Assembly (NCBI RefSeq): GCF_000723165.1
Contig: NZ_HG322949.1
Coordinates: 424,121-488,120, forward strand
Source: Janthinobacterium agaricidamnosum NBRC 102515 = DSM 9628
GTDB taxonomy: Bacteria; Pseudomonadota; Gammaproteobacteria; Burkholderiales; Burkholderiaceae_D
Reading direction: 5' to 3'
Length of the DNA: 64,000 bases
Every line of letters begins with the position of its first letter. The stretch's first letter is position 1. The position numbers were made by a program, and so were the translations under genes. Below the pieces are notes generated by a model. It did not search any database. It was not told the DNA's origin and was given only the letters and a program-made list of their open reading frames with translations. Shown piece by piece: positions 27,277-36,301 of this stretch.

Positions 27277-27282
27277 TTTGCC

Positions 27283-28362
27283 ATGACGAGCGTGTCGTAT
27301 CCGGTCATGCGGGCCGCAGTGCGCCCGGTGGTGGCGATCACCTGCGGTGAGCCGGCCGGCATCGGTCCGGAAATTTCGATCCGCGCCGCCTGGGCCATGC
27401 GCGATGAAGTCAATTGCGTATTACTCGGCGACGCCGCCTTGCTGGCGCTGACGGCCAGCCTGATCGATCCCGGGATCCGGCTGGCGGCGTTGTCGCTGCA
27501 AGCGGTGCGCAACGGCGGCTTGCCGCATTTCGGCCCGCAGCGCATCGCCGTGGTCGATATCCCGACTTCGACCAACGTGATTCCCGGTCTGCTGGACAAG
27601 GAAAACGGCCGCGCCGTGCTGGCCACGCTGGATGCCGCGATCGAAGGCATCCAGGCTGGCTGGTTCAGCGCGATGGTCACCGCGCCATTGCAAAAAAGCA
27701 CCATCAACGATGCCGGCGTGGCTTTTTCGGGCCATACCGAATACCTGGCCGAAAAAACCGGCACGCAACAGGTGGTGATGATGCTGGCCGGCCAGCCCGG
27801 CTATGGCGCGCCGTATCTGCGGGTGGCGCTGGCGACCACCCACTTGGCGCTGAAAGACGTGCCGGCCGCGATTACCCAGAACAGCCTGGCGACCACGCTC
27901 GATATCATTCACCACGATTTGCAGACCAAGTTCGGCATCGCCGCACCACGCATCCTGGTCACCGGCCTGAACCCGCATGCGGGCGAGGGCGGTTACCTGG
28001 GACGCGAAGAAATCGATGTCATCATCCCGGCGCTGGACGCGGCGCGCGCGCGCGGCATCGATGCGCGCGGCCCCTATCCGGCCGACACCCTGTTCCAGCC
28101 AAAATACCTGGCCGATGCCGATTGCGTGCTGGCCATGTACCACGACCAGGGCTTGCCGGTCTTGAAGCACGCCACCTTCGGCAACGGCATCAACGTCACG
28201 CTCGGCTTGCCGCTGATACGCACCTCGGTCGATCACGGCACCGCACTCGACCTGGCCGCCCAAGGGCTGGGCCTGGCCGACTGTTCCAGCATGGAGGCGG
28301 CGATCCGGGCCGCGCTCGACATGGTGCTGGCCAGCCAGGCCCCGGCCACCCGCGCAGGCTGA
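27283..28362 (+). CDS. pdxA: 4-hydroxythreonine-4-phosphate dehydrogenase PdxA
   Basis: 359 residues. The start motif is [13 protein letters not shown], and metal/substrate residues lie in [28 protein letters not shown] and [13 protein letters not shown]. It oxidises 4-phosphohydroxy-threonine in pyridoxal-phosphate synthesis. It begins 7 bases after surA and precedes rsmA in the usual order. Confidence 0.96.
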   Translation: MTSVSYPVMRAAVRPVVAITCGEPAGIGPEISIRAAWAMRDEVNCVLLGDAALLALTASLIDPGIRLAALSLQAVRNGGLPHFGPQRIAVVDIPTSTNVIPGLLDKENGRAVLATLDAAIEGIQAGWFSAMVTAPLQKSTINDAGVAFSGHTEYLAEKTGTQQVVMMLAGQPGYGAPYLRVALATTHLALKDVPAAITQNSLATTLDIIHHDLQTKFGIAAPRILVTGLNPHAGEGGYLGREEIDVIIPALDAARARGIDARGPYPADTLFQPKYLADADCVLAMYHDQGLPVLKHATFGNGINVTLGLPLIRTSVDHGTALDLAAQGLGLADCSSMEAAIRAALDMVLASQAPATRAG

Positions 28363-28404
28363 TACCCCGCCTGCGTTTCACCGCATACACCAGAAGAACC
28401 TCTT

Positions 28405-29181
28405 ATGAAACACATTGCCCGCAAACGCTTCGGCCAGAACTTCCTGCATGACCGCTTCGTACTCGACGACATTACCGCCGCCATCGCGCCGCTACAAGAT
28501 GACAGCATGGTCGAGATCGGCCCTGGCCTGGGCGCGATGACCGAACAATTGCTCCGGCATGTGAACCGGATGCACGTGGTGGAGCTGGACCGCGACTTGA
28601 TCGTGCGCCTGGAAAAAGCGTTCAATCCGGCCAAGCTGACGATTCATTCCGGCGATGCGCTGAAATTCGATTTTGCGCAACTCCCGGTGGCCGCAGGCAA
28701 GAAGCTGCGCATCGTCGGCAATTTGCCGTACAACATTTCCAGTCCGCTACTCTTCCATCTGGCAACGTTTGCGCCGCTGGTGCAAGACCAGCATTTCATG
28801 TTGCAAAAGGAAGTCGTCGAACGCATGGTCGCCGAGCCTGGCAGCAAGGCTTACGGCCGTTTGTCGGTGATGCTGCAATGGCGTTATGACATGTCGCTGC
28901 TGTTCATCGTGCCGCCGACCGCCTTCGATCCGCCGCCGAAAGTCGAATCGGCGATCGTGCGCATGATTCCGGTCGCCGAACGTTTGCCATGCGACCAGGA
29001 AACCTTGGAGGCGGTGGTGCTGAAAGCGTTTTCGCAACGCCGCAAGGTGATCCGCAATTGCCTGGCAGGCATGTTCACCGAGCAGCAAATTATCGCGGCC
29101 GGCATCGATCCGACCATGCGCCCGGAAACCGTCGGCCTGGAGCAATACGTGGCGCTGGCGAACCTGTTGCAGCCCGTGTAG
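28405..29181 (+). CDS. rsmA: 16S rRNA adenine-N6,N6-dimethyltransferase RsmA (KsgA)
   Basis: 258 residues. The N-terminus is [11 protein letters not shown], the S-adenosylmethionine motif is [10 protein letters not shown], and the catalytic motif is NLPYNIS. It dimethylates the two adjacent adenines near the 3' end of 16S rRNA. It is the last gene of the lptD-surA-pdxA-rsmA cluster, and its stop lies 1 base from that of the convergent LysR gene. Confidence 0.97.
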   Translation: MKHIARKRFGQNFLHDRFVLDDITAAIAPLQDDSMVEIGPGLGAMTEQLLRHVNRMHVVELDRDLIVRLEKAFNPAKLTIHSGDALKFDFAQLPVAAGKKLRIVGNLPYNISSPLLFHLATFAPLVQDQHFMLQKEVVERMVAEPGSKAYGRLSVMLQWRYDMSLLFIVPPTAFDPPPKVESAIVRMIPVAERLPCDQETLEAVVLKAFSQRRKVIRNCLAGMFTEQQIIAAGIDPTMRPETVGLEQYVALANLLQPV

Positions 29182-29182
29182 T

Positions 29183-30100
29183 TCAGTACCACTGATTGAC
29201 GCGCTTCAAATCCTGGCGCAGCGCTGAAAAACAATGGTCGATATGCTGGTTGCGGCTGACCTCGTTACGCCGCATCAGCGCCACCTTGCGTTTCGAGGTC
29301 GGCGCGCGCAGCGGCGCCACGTGCAGCTCGCCGTCGCGCAAGAAGGTGGTGTACAGGCTGGGCATGATGCCGACCGCGATGCCTGCCCGCACCACGCCGT
29401 ACAGCGATTCGCTGTGCAGCATGTGGTACAGGCTGGACGGCTTCAAGCCGTGCTGGTGCAGCGCATTCGATGCGAATTCCCAGATGCTGCCCTTGGTAAA
29501 GACGACGATCTCTTCGCCCGCCAATTGTTCCCAGCGCACCTCCTGCAGCACCGCCAGCCGGTGCAGCCGCGCCGTCACCAGCACCAGTTCATCCTCGAAC
29601 AGGCTGACGCTTTCCAGCGCGACCGATCCCGGCACTTCAATGCCGACGCAAAAATCCAGCTGACCCGAATACAGCGCGTTCAGCAAGCCGTCGTTCGGCA
29701 TGTCCGACAAGACGATCTCGACCGTGTCGCCATGCAGCTCGCTGTAGCGCGCCACGGCGGTCGCGGTCAGCGCCATCGCCGACGGAATCGCGCCGATCCG
29801 GATGCGGTGCCGGCCGCTGCCGATGGCGCGCTGGATGTCGGCAAAGGTGTTGCTGGCGGTATTCAACAAATGCGTCGCATAGTCGAGGGCAAGTTTTCCT
29901 TCGCGTGTCAACTCCAGTTGGTGCGTTGTGCGATTAAACAACTTATTACCAAGTTGATTTTCCAGTAATTTTATCGATGCGCTCAGCGCCGGCTGGGTCA
30001 CGCACAATTCTTGTGCAGCCTTACTGAAGCTATTCACCCGGGAAAGTGTGACAAATGCTTGTAAATGGCGCAGGGAGATTTTTTTGGTGAGCTCGTGCAT
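29183..30100 (-). CDS. LysR-family transcriptional regulator, likely controlling the divergent porin-ABC-nucleoside operon
   Basis: About 305 residues. The winged helix-turn-helix lies at 1-62 (SFSKAAQELCVTQPALSASI), followed by a periplasmic-binding-protein-like effector domain. I chose the ATG at 30100 because the frame upstream is AT-rich leader. It faces the porin gene across 212 bases, the classic position for a LysR regulator acting on its neighbour. An AACAAA-T-TTTGTT palindrome (30140-30152) lies just upstream of its start. The effector is unknown; a purine nucleoside or its breakdown product is inferred from the target genes. Confidence 0.85.
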   Translation of the reverse strand: MHELTKKISLRHLQAFVTLSRVNSFSKAAQELCVTQPALSASIKLLENQLGNKLFNRTTHQLELTREGKLALDYATHLLNTASNTFADIQRAIGSGRHRIRIGAIPSAMALTATAVARYSELHGDTVEIVLSDMPNDGLLNALYSGQLDFCVGIEVPGSVALESVSLFEDELVLVTARLHRLAVLQEVRWEQLAGEEIVVFTKGSIWEFASNALHQHGLKPSSLYHMLHSESLYGVVRAGIAVGIMPSLYTTFLRDGELHVAPLRAPTSKRKVALMRRNEVSRNQHIDHCFSALRQDLKRVNQWY

Positions 30101-30312
30101 GTTTTGTTTATTAAAAAAAGTAATGGATTTATAAAAATAAACAAATTTTGTTATCCCGCAATTTACCATATTCTGAGCCCATCTCAGCTTGTCATGCAAT
30201 TAACAGTTGTTGACCAGCGATGAACGCGGCGCCGACATCCTCGGCCGTATGCCGGTCATCAGATAAAGACAAGCGGATTAATCAATCTATTTTAATTTTG
30301 GACGGGGCGGCG
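30101..30312. promoter_or_regulatory. divergent LysR / porin promoter region with palindromic site
   Basis: 212 AT-rich bases between two divergent genes. AACAAA-T-TTTGTT at 30140-30152 is a perfect palindrome with a one-base centre and is close to the T-N11-A form of LysR boxes. A second AT-rich block, TCTATTTTAATTTTGG, just before the porin start (about 30286-30301) may hold the -10. No -35/-10 pair is clear. Confidence 0.5.
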
Positions 30313-31437
30313 ATGAACAAGTTGATGACTGGAACGATGGTAGTGGGGGGCTTGCTGGCGCTGCAAAGCTCGGGCGCCGCGATGGCGCAAAGCAATGTGC
30401 AAGTCTACGGCCTGTTGTCGGCCGGTATCGGCTACACCTCGGATGAAAACGGCCATGCGCTGACGCACGCCCTGAGCGGCACCAACCAGAATCCGCGCAT
30501 CGGCTTTCGCGGCCAGGAAGACCTGGGCGACGGCAACAAGGCGATCTTCGTCCTGGAAAACGGTTTCAACGTGATGACCGGCACCGCCTCGCAAAGCGGC
30601 CGCCTGTTCGGCCGCCAGTCGCTGGTCGGCCTCAGCAGCAACGACAAGGGGACGCTGACGCTGGGCCGCCAATATGAAGCGGTCAAGGATTACCTGGGTC
30701 CGGTGGTGATCGCCAGTAACGGCGTGCACATCGGCGACAACGACAATGGCTACAACAATCTGCGGGTACAGAACGCCGTCAAATATGTCAGCCCGAACCT
30801 GAAAAACTTTTCCTTCACCGGCCTGTACGGCTTCAGCGAAAACGCCGAGAACGACGTCCGCAACCGCGTCTACAGCTTGGGCGCCGGCTACAAGGTCGAT
30901 GCGTTCAGCTGGGCGCTGGCGTATTCCAAACTCGAATATCCGAACAACCCGGCTGCGCCGAATGGCGCGATCGGCAACGATTACGCCAGTTCATTGCTGA
31001 TTTTCGACAAGAGCGCGCTGAAAGGCGGCGCCGGCGTGCGCGACCAGGCCATCGCCGGCACCGGCGGTTTTTACAATGTCGGCCGTACCAAGTTCGGCAT
31101 GTTGTATACCAATGTCCGCTATCACTATCTGGACCAAAGCAACCTGACGCTGCAAAACATCGACCTGAACGTCAACCACCGCATCACCGAAGCGCTGAAC
31201 CTGGGCGCGTCCTACTTCTTTACCACCGGCAAATACGATGTGATCAACAAGGAGCCGAAATGGCACCAGGTCAATTTCCAGGCCGATTATTTCCTGTCCA
31301 AGCGCACTGACGTGGCCGTCACGTGGAGTTATCAGAAAGCCGCCGGCGATGCGACTTTCGCCCGCGTATTCGGTTTTGGCGCGTCGCAAGGGAAGACACA
31401 GAGCGTGGTCATCGTCGGCATGCGGCACTATTTCTAA
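30313..31437 (+). CDS. Gram-negative porin (betaproteobacterial OmpC-like family)
   Basis: About 374 residues. A signal peptide (ending GAAMA before QSNVQVYG) is followed by barrel sequence with typical porin strands (SRIGFRGQEDLG-like NPRIGFRGQEDLGDGNKAIF, RLFGRQSLVGL) and a C-terminal GMRHYF ending in Phe. It forms an outer-membrane channel. The ATG at 30313 gives a proper signal peptide; the upstream frame does not. It is 51 bases before a binding-protein gene, and therefore probably the outer-membrane entry of the uptake system encoded downstream. Confidence 0.9.
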   Translation: MNKLMTGTMVVGGLLALQSSGAAMAQSNVQVYGLLSAGIGYTSDENGHALTHALSGTNQNPRIGFRGQEDLGDGNKAIFVLENGFNVMTGTASQSGRLFGRQSLVGLSSNDKGTLTLGRQYEAVKDYLGPVVIASNGVHIGDNDNGYNNLRVQNAVKYVSPNLKNFSFTGLYGFSENAENDVRNRVYSLGAGYKVDAFSWALAYSKLEYPNNPAAPNGAIGNDYASSLLIFDKSALKGGAGVRDQAIAGTGGFYNVGRTKFGMLYTNVRYHYLDQSNLTLQNIDLNVNHRITEALNLGASYFFTTGKYDVINKEPKWHQVNFQADYFLSKRTDVAVTWSYQKAAGDATFARVFGFGASQGKTQSVVIVGMRHYF

Positions 31438-31488
31438 GCGCCTATAATTTCCGTGGTAGCACTGATCCCCCACATCAAAGGAAGCATC

Positions 31489-32514
31489 TTGAAAAAAACG
31501 TTATTAGCGATGAGCCTAGGTCTCGGCATGTTGGCCGGCGCCGCCCACGCGGAAAAACGCGAACTGGTCATTTCGGCGTATCCGATCGCCCAGCCCCTGT
31601 TCATGAAATATGTCTACCAGCCATTCAAGGAAAAGTGCGGCTGCGAAATCAAGGTCGAGACCGGCAATAACGCCGACCGTATCGCCAAGCTGGACATGAA
31701 CCGCAATAACCCGGTGATCGACCTGGTGCTGCTGTCCGATTCGGGCATGCTGGAAGCGGCCAGGAAAAACCTGGTCCAGCCGCTCGATTATTCGAAGCTG
31801 AAAAACTACAGCCAGTTGTACGATGTCGCGAAAAATCCGATCGGCGGCAACCTGGCGGTCGGCTACACGCTGTATTCGGTCGGCCTGGTGTACCGCACCG
31901 ACAAGACCGCGCCGCTGGCGTCGTGGAAAGACCTGTGGCGCGCCGACTTGAAGGGCCGCGTCGCCTTCCCCGACGTCAGCACCACCCAGGGGCCGCTGAT
32001 GCTGCACATGGCCGACCTGGCCTGGGGCGGCAAGACGCCGGACTACGCCACCGGTTTCCAGAAAATCGTCGCCATCAAGCCGAACGTGGTGACCTTCTCG
32101 AAAAACAGCGCCCAGCTGGCCGCGCTGTTCGCCCAGGATGAAATCTGGGCCGCGCCGGTGGCGCGTTTCACCTGGTCGCAAATGATGAAGACCGGCTTGC
32201 CGCTGCGCTGGAGCGTACCGGCCGAAGGCCAGGCCGCGGGCATGAACGTGATGGGCATCGTCGCCAAATCGAAGAATGCCGACCTGGCTTACCAGTTGAT
32301 GGACTTCTGGCTGTCGAAGGACGTGCAAACCGCGCTGGCGACCAACCTGGTCGATTCGCCGGTCAACAAGGAAGTGCGTTTGTCGCCGGCCGCCGCGGAA
32401 TTCAATACCTACGGCGCGGACCAGATCAAGTCGCTCAAATTCGTCAAGCCGGAATTGATCCTGCAGCAGCGTTCCGCCTGGATCGCGCAATGGAACAAGG
32501 CCATGAGCCAGTAG
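31489..32514 (+). CDS. ABC importer periplasmic substrate-binding protein (PotD-like class)
   Basis: About 341 residues. I chose the TTG at 31489 because AAAGGAAG lies at the right distance; the signal peptide then reads KKTLLAMSLGLGMLAGAAHA. The mature protein resembles iron/polyamine/thiamine-type binding proteins (LVISAYPIAQPL, VYRTDKTAPLASWKDLWRADL, GRVAFPDVSTTQGPLM). The ligand cannot be read from sequence. Its operon with a nucleoside hydrolase and an adenosine deaminase suggests a nucleoside or related base, which is inference. Confidence 0.85.
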   Translation: MKKTLLAMSLGLGMLAGAAHAEKRELVISAYPIAQPLFMKYVYQPFKEKCGCEIKVETGNNADRIAKLDMNRNNPVIDLVLLSDSGMLEAARKNLVQPLDYSKLKNYSQLYDVAKNPIGGNLAVGYTLYSVGLVYRTDKTAPLASWKDLWRADLKGRVAFPDVSTTQGPLMLHMADLAWGGKTPDYATGFQKIVAIKPNVVTFSKNSAQLAALFAQDEIWAAPVARFTWSQMMKTGLPLRWSVPAEGQAAGMNVMGIVAKSKNADLAYQLMDFWLSKDVQTALATNLVDSPVNKEVRLSPAAAEFNTYGADQIKSLKFVKPELILQQRSAWIAQWNKAMSQ

Positions 32515-32555
32515 AGCGCCCGGCAAGACGTCCATGGCGGCGTTGCATTGCCTTG

Positions 32556-32597
32556 CCCTGAGCGTCTTGTCAGGCGCTCAGGGTGGCGGATTTTTTT
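32556..32597 (+). terminator. intra-operon hairpin with T run between binding-protein and permease genes
   Basis: CCCTGAGCG (32556-32564) and CGCTCAGGG (32575-32583) form a perfect 9-base stem; seven bases later comes a run of seven T (32591-32597). Such elements after binding-protein genes commonly protect the upstream mRNA or partially terminate, giving more binding protein than permease. Confidence 0.6.
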
Positions 32598-32617
32598 GCA
32601 TGGTTGAAGGGAGTGGC

Positions 32618-33460
32618 ATGTTTGTTGATCAAAAAAAGCGCGCCGGCATGCTGCTGGTGCTGCCCGCGCTGATTTTTGTCGTGGTCTGTTTTTTGCTGCC
32701 GGTGCTGGCCTTGCTGGCCGAGGCGTTCCGCGTCGGCGACGGCGGCCTGCAATGGGGGCTGGACCGGTTTATCGCGTTCTTTTCACAAGACTATAACCGC
32801 ACCATTTTCTGGCGCACGCTGCGCATCGCCGCGCTGGTCACGCTGGCCTCGGTGCTGCTCGGCTATCCGGCCGCGCAGGCGATCGCCAAGGTGTCGCCGC
32901 GCTGGCGCGGGCTGGTGGTCGGCATGATGATCCTGCCGCTGATGGTGTCGCCGATCGCGCGCACCTACGCATGGATCGTGCTGCTGGGCCGTAACGGTGC
33001 CGTCAACGCGGCGCTGGTCGGCATGGGTTTCACCGACGAGCCGCTGCGCATCCTGTTCACCGAATTCGCGGTCTTCGTCGGCTTGCTGCAATTGCTGCTG
33101 CCGCTGATGCTGATGTCGCTGGCCGGCGCGCTGGAAAACCTGCCGCGCGACGTCGGCCCGGCAGCCGCCACGCTGGGCGCCAGCCCGTGGCAGGTATTTT
33201 GCAAAGTCACCTTGCCGCTGACCCAGGAGGGCCTGGTGGTCGGCGGCACGCTGGTATTTACCGGCTGCGTCACCGCCTATGTCACGCCGGCGCTGCTGGG
33301 CGGCACCAAGGTGCTGATGCTGGAAACCCTGTTGTATCAAAAAGTCAGCGTGGAAAGCGATTTCGGCGCGGCCAACGTGATCGCGGTGATCCTGGTCGCC
33401 ATGACGCTGCTGGTCAACGCCGCCTTGAAACGCATTTCGTCTAGCCGGAGTTCCGTATGA
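32618..33460 (+). CDS. ABC importer permease 1 (PotB-like)
   Basis: About 280 residues, six membrane helices, with the permease coupling segment ENLPRDVGPAAATLGASPWQ (EAA-like loop). The ATG at 32618 has GAAGGGAG upstream; earlier in-frame starts have none. Its stop overlaps the start of the second permease by 4 bases, so the pair is translated together. It forms half of the inner-membrane channel. Confidence 0.88.
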   Translation: MFVDQKKRAGMLLVLPALIFVVVCFLLPVLALLAEAFRVGDGGLQWGLDRFIAFFSQDYNRTIFWRTLRIAALVTLASVLLGYPAAQAIAKVSPRWRGLVVGMMILPLMVSPIARTYAWIVLLGRNGAVNAALVGMGFTDEPLRILFTEFAVFVGLLQLLLPLMLMSLAGALENLPRDVGPAAATLGASPWQVFCKVTLPLTQEGLVVGGTLVFTGCVTAYVTPALLGGTKVLMLETLLYQKVSVESDFGAANVIAVILVAMTLLVNAALKRISSSRSSV

Positions 33461-34236
33461 AACAAAGTCTGTTGTCGCGCCTGATGCTATGGCTGGTGTT
33501 CCTGTTCTTGCTGGGGCCGTTCGCCATCGTCGTGCTGGCCGGTTTCAGCGGCGGCGAGACGCTGGCCTTCCCGCCGCCGTCGTATTCGCTGCGCTGGATT
33601 GCCGAAGTGTGGGCCGCGCCGGAATTCCGCCGCGCGTTCCAGACCAGCCTGGAAATCGGCCTGATCGCCACCGTCGCCGCGCTGGCCCTGGGGATCCCGG
33701 TCGCGTATGCCTTTTCGCGCATGCCGCCGCCCGGCATCGGCGTGATCCGCCAGGTCTTGACGTCGCCGCTGATCATCCCGGCGATCCTGGTCGGCCTCGG
33801 CTTGCTGAATCACCTGGTGCTGACGATTAACGCGCCGGTCTACCTGGGCCTGCTGATCGGGCATACCGCGCTGCTGATCCCGTATGCGGTGCGGGTGGTG
33901 TACGCCAGCCTGGTCAACCTGCGGGTCGATATCGAGGACGCCGCCATCACGCTGGGCGCGTCGCGTCCGCGCACCTTCTTCATGATCGTGCTGCCGAATA
34001 TCCGCAACGCCGTCATCGCGGCCTTTTTCCTCGCCTTCGTCACCTCGTTCAACCAGGTGCCGGTGTCGCTGTTCCTGACCGGCCCCGGCATCACGACTTT
34101 GCCGATCGAAATGCTGGGCCATATGGAAAACAGCTTCGACCCGTCGATCGCCGCCATCTCCACCTTGCTGGTCTTGTTCACCATGGCTTTCGTGATGGTG
34201 ACCGAGAAGGTGCTGGGCATTTCAAAATACATGTAA
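33457..34236 (+). CDS. ABC importer permease 2 (PotC-like)
   Basis: 259 residues, six membrane helices. The EAA-like coupling loop reads NLRVDIEDAAITLGASRPR. This is the second half of the membrane channel, overlapping permease 1 by 4 bases and followed 7 bases later by the ATPase gene. Confidence 0.9.
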   Translation: MKQSLLSRLMLWLVFLFLLGPFAIVVLAGFSGGETLAFPPPSYSLRWIAEVWAAPEFRRAFQTSLEIGLIATVAALALGIPVAYAFSRMPPPGIGVIRQVLTSPLIIPAILVGLGLLNHLVLTINAPVYLGLLIGHTALLIPYAVRVVYASLVNLRVDIEDAAITLGASRPRTFFMIVLPNIRNAVIAAFFLAFVTSFNQVPVSLFLTGPGITTLPIEMLGHMENSFDPSIAAISTLLVLFTMAFVMVTEKVLGISKYM

Positions 34237-34243
34237 GGACACC

Positions 34244-35275
34244 ATGAGTTATCTGGAACTGCATAAGCTGACCCTCGGTTACGCCAAGAACACCACCTCC
34301 GTCAAAGACCTCGACCTGAACGTCGAGAAAGGCGAGCTGATTTCGCTGCTCGGCCCCAGCGGCTGCGGCAAGACCACCACCATGCGCGCGATCGCCGGCC
34401 TGATGCCGATGCAATCGGGCCGCATCGTGCTGGACGGCCGCGAGATCGGCAAGCTGGCGCCGAACAAGCGCAATATCGGCATGGTGTTCCAGTCGTACGC
34501 GCTGTTTCCCCATTTGAATGTGTTCGACAACGTCGCCTTCGGCCTGCGCCTGCGCAAGGTGCCGCAGCAAATCCTGCGCGGCAAGGTCGAGGCGGTCATC
34601 GCGGCGGTCGGCCTGAGCGGCTTTGAAACCCGCTTGCCGGCCCAGATGTCGGGCGGCCAGCAGCAGCGCGTGGCGCTGGCGCGCGCCATCGTGGTCGAGC
34701 CTGACTTACTGCTGCTCGACGAGCCGCTGTCGAACCTGGACGCCAAGCTGCGGGTGCAGATGCGCGCCGAATTGCGCCGCATCCAGCGCGAGCTGGGCAT
34801 CACCATGCTGTACGTGACGCACGACCAGGAAGAAGCGCTGGCGCTGTCCGACCGCATCGTCGTCATGAATGGCGGCCGCATCGAACAGCTGGCCGTGCCC
34901 GAAGCTGTGTTCAATACGCCGGCCAGCCGTTTTGTGGCCAACTTCATGGGCTTTGAAAACCTGTTCGACTACCGCGACGGCGCGCTGCACCACGACGGCA
35001 GCAGCCTGCCCTACAGCGCCCCGGTGCTGCCTGGCACCAAGGTGCTGGGCTGGCGTCCGGACCGGGTGCTGGTGTGCGGGCTGGGCGATCCGGCCGGCCA
35101 GTACACCGGCGTGGTGGCGGCGCGCGGCTTCCTCGGCGACACCGTCGAATACCTGCTGCAAACCGCGATCGGCACCGTCAAGGGCATTTCCGCCGCCGGC
35201 GGCCCGGCCTGGCCGGAAGGCACCGAAGTGATGTTCGCGCTGCCGGCCAGCGGCGCCTTGTGTTTGACCGCCTGA
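34244..35275 (+). CDS. ABC importer ATPase (PotA-like)
   Basis: 343 residues. Walker A is GPSGCGKTT (37-45), the ABC signature is MSGGQQQR (135-142) and Walker B is LLLLDEP (155-161). A C-terminal TOBE-like domain (about 240-343) is typical of polyamine/iron/molybdate-class importers. AAGGACACC precedes the ATG. It powers the two-permease channel encoded just upstream. Confidence 0.93.
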   Translation: MSYLELHKLTLGYAKNTTSVKDLDLNVEKGELISLLGPSGCGKTTTMRAIAGLMPMQSGRIVLDGREIGKLAPNKRNIGMVFQSYALFPHLNVFDNVAFGLRLRKVPQQILRGKVEAVIAAVGLSGFETRLPAQMSGGQQQRVALARAIVVEPDLLLLDEPLSNLDAKLRVQMRAELRRIQRELGITMLYVTHDQEEALALSDRIVVMNGGRIEQLAVPEAVFNTPASRFVANFMGFENLFDYRDGALHHDGSSLPYSAPVLPGTKVLGWRPDRVLVCGLGDPAGQYTGVVAARGFLGDTVEYLLQTAIGTVKGISAAGGPAWPEGTEVMFALPASGALCLTA

Positions 35276-35307
35276 ACCGGCGCCACACCATCCGACAGGA
35301 GAATTCC

Positions 35308-36252
35308 ATGGGCAAGACGCTGAAAAAAATATGGCTGGACACCGATCCCGGTTTCGACGATTGGCTGACCATGCTGCTGCTGGGCTCCAACCGCGACATC
35401 GAGTGGCTGGGCGTCAGCGTGGTGGCCGGCAATGCGCCGCTGGCCATCACGTACGACAATGCCGGACGCATCAAGGCGAATGACTTGCTGACGGTGCCGA
35501 TCTATGCCGGCTGCGACCAGCCGCTCAGCGGCGCGATCGAGACCGCGCAATGCATCCTCGGCGACAGCGGCATGCCGACCACCGGCGCGACGCTGCCGCC
35601 GGCCGCCGCGATCGACGAGGGCCGCCACGCGGTCGATGCGCTGATCGACGCGGTGCGCAGCCATCCGGGCCAGATCACCTTGCTGGCGATCGCGCCGATG
35701 ACCAACCTGGCCACCGCGCTGGCGCGCGCGCCCGACATCGCCGGCAAGATCGTCGAAATCGTCATGATGGGCGGCTCCAGCGACCAGGGCAACCACACCG
35801 CGGCGGCCGAGTTCAATATCTACGCCGATCCGGAAGCGGCCGACCAGGTGTTCCGCGCCGGCATACCGATGCGCATGTTCGGCCTGAACCTGTGCCGCCA
35901 GCTGCTGGTCACCGGCGCCCATGTCGGGCAGCTGCGCGCGCTGGGCACGCCGCGCGCGCTGCTGCTGGCCGGCTACCTGGAAGCGTATGTGCGCATCCGC
36001 AGCAGCGACGGTTCGGTGCCGATGCCGATGTACGACCCGGTGGTGGCGCTGTACCTGGAAGCGCCGGAATTGTTCCAGTTCCGCCCGGCGCATGTGGCGA
36101 TCGAATTGAACGGCACGCTGACGCGCGGCATGACGGTATGCGAATTCCGCGTGCCGAAGCGCGCCGTCATCAACACCCAGGTGGCCGATATCGCCGACGG
36201 GCCGGCCGCGATCGCCTTGCTGATGCGCCGCCTGAGCGGCATCCTGGCTTGA
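35308..36252 (+). CDS. nucleoside hydrolase (inosine/uridine-preferring family)
   Basis: 314 residues. The family's calcium-binding signature DTDPGFDD is at 11-18. Other markers are AIAPMTNLATAL, IVMMGGS and EFNIYADPEAA. It splits ribonucleosides to free base and ribose in the cytosol. The ATG at 35308 has AGGAG upstream, while the longer frame reaches into the ATPase gene. Placed after the importer genes and before an adenosine deaminase, it should release hypoxanthine from inosine. Confidence 0.93.
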   Translation: MGKTLKKIWLDTDPGFDDWLTMLLLGSNRDIEWLGVSVVAGNAPLAITYDNAGRIKANDLLTVPIYAGCDQPLSGAIETAQCILGDSGMPTTGATLPPAAAIDEGRHAVDALIDAVRSHPGQITLLAIAPMTNLATALARAPDIAGKIVEIVMMGGSSDQGNHTAAAEFNIYADPEAADQVFRAGIPMRMFGLNLCRQLLVTGAHVGQLRALGTPRALLLAGYLEAYVRIRSSDGSVPMPMYDPVVALYLEAPELFQFRPAHVAIELNGTLTRGMTVCEFRVPKRAVINTQVADIADGPAAIALLMRRLSGILA

Positions 36253-36301
36253 GCCATTTACTTGATCCACTGACTAACGAAGCACTCACCAAGCGAGTTT
36301 C

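Noticed and set aside
35074..35307. N-terminal extension of the nucleoside hydrolase into the ATPase gene
   Set aside because: It overlaps the conserved C-terminus of the ATPase in another frame, and AGGAG before the ATG at 35308 gives the family start.
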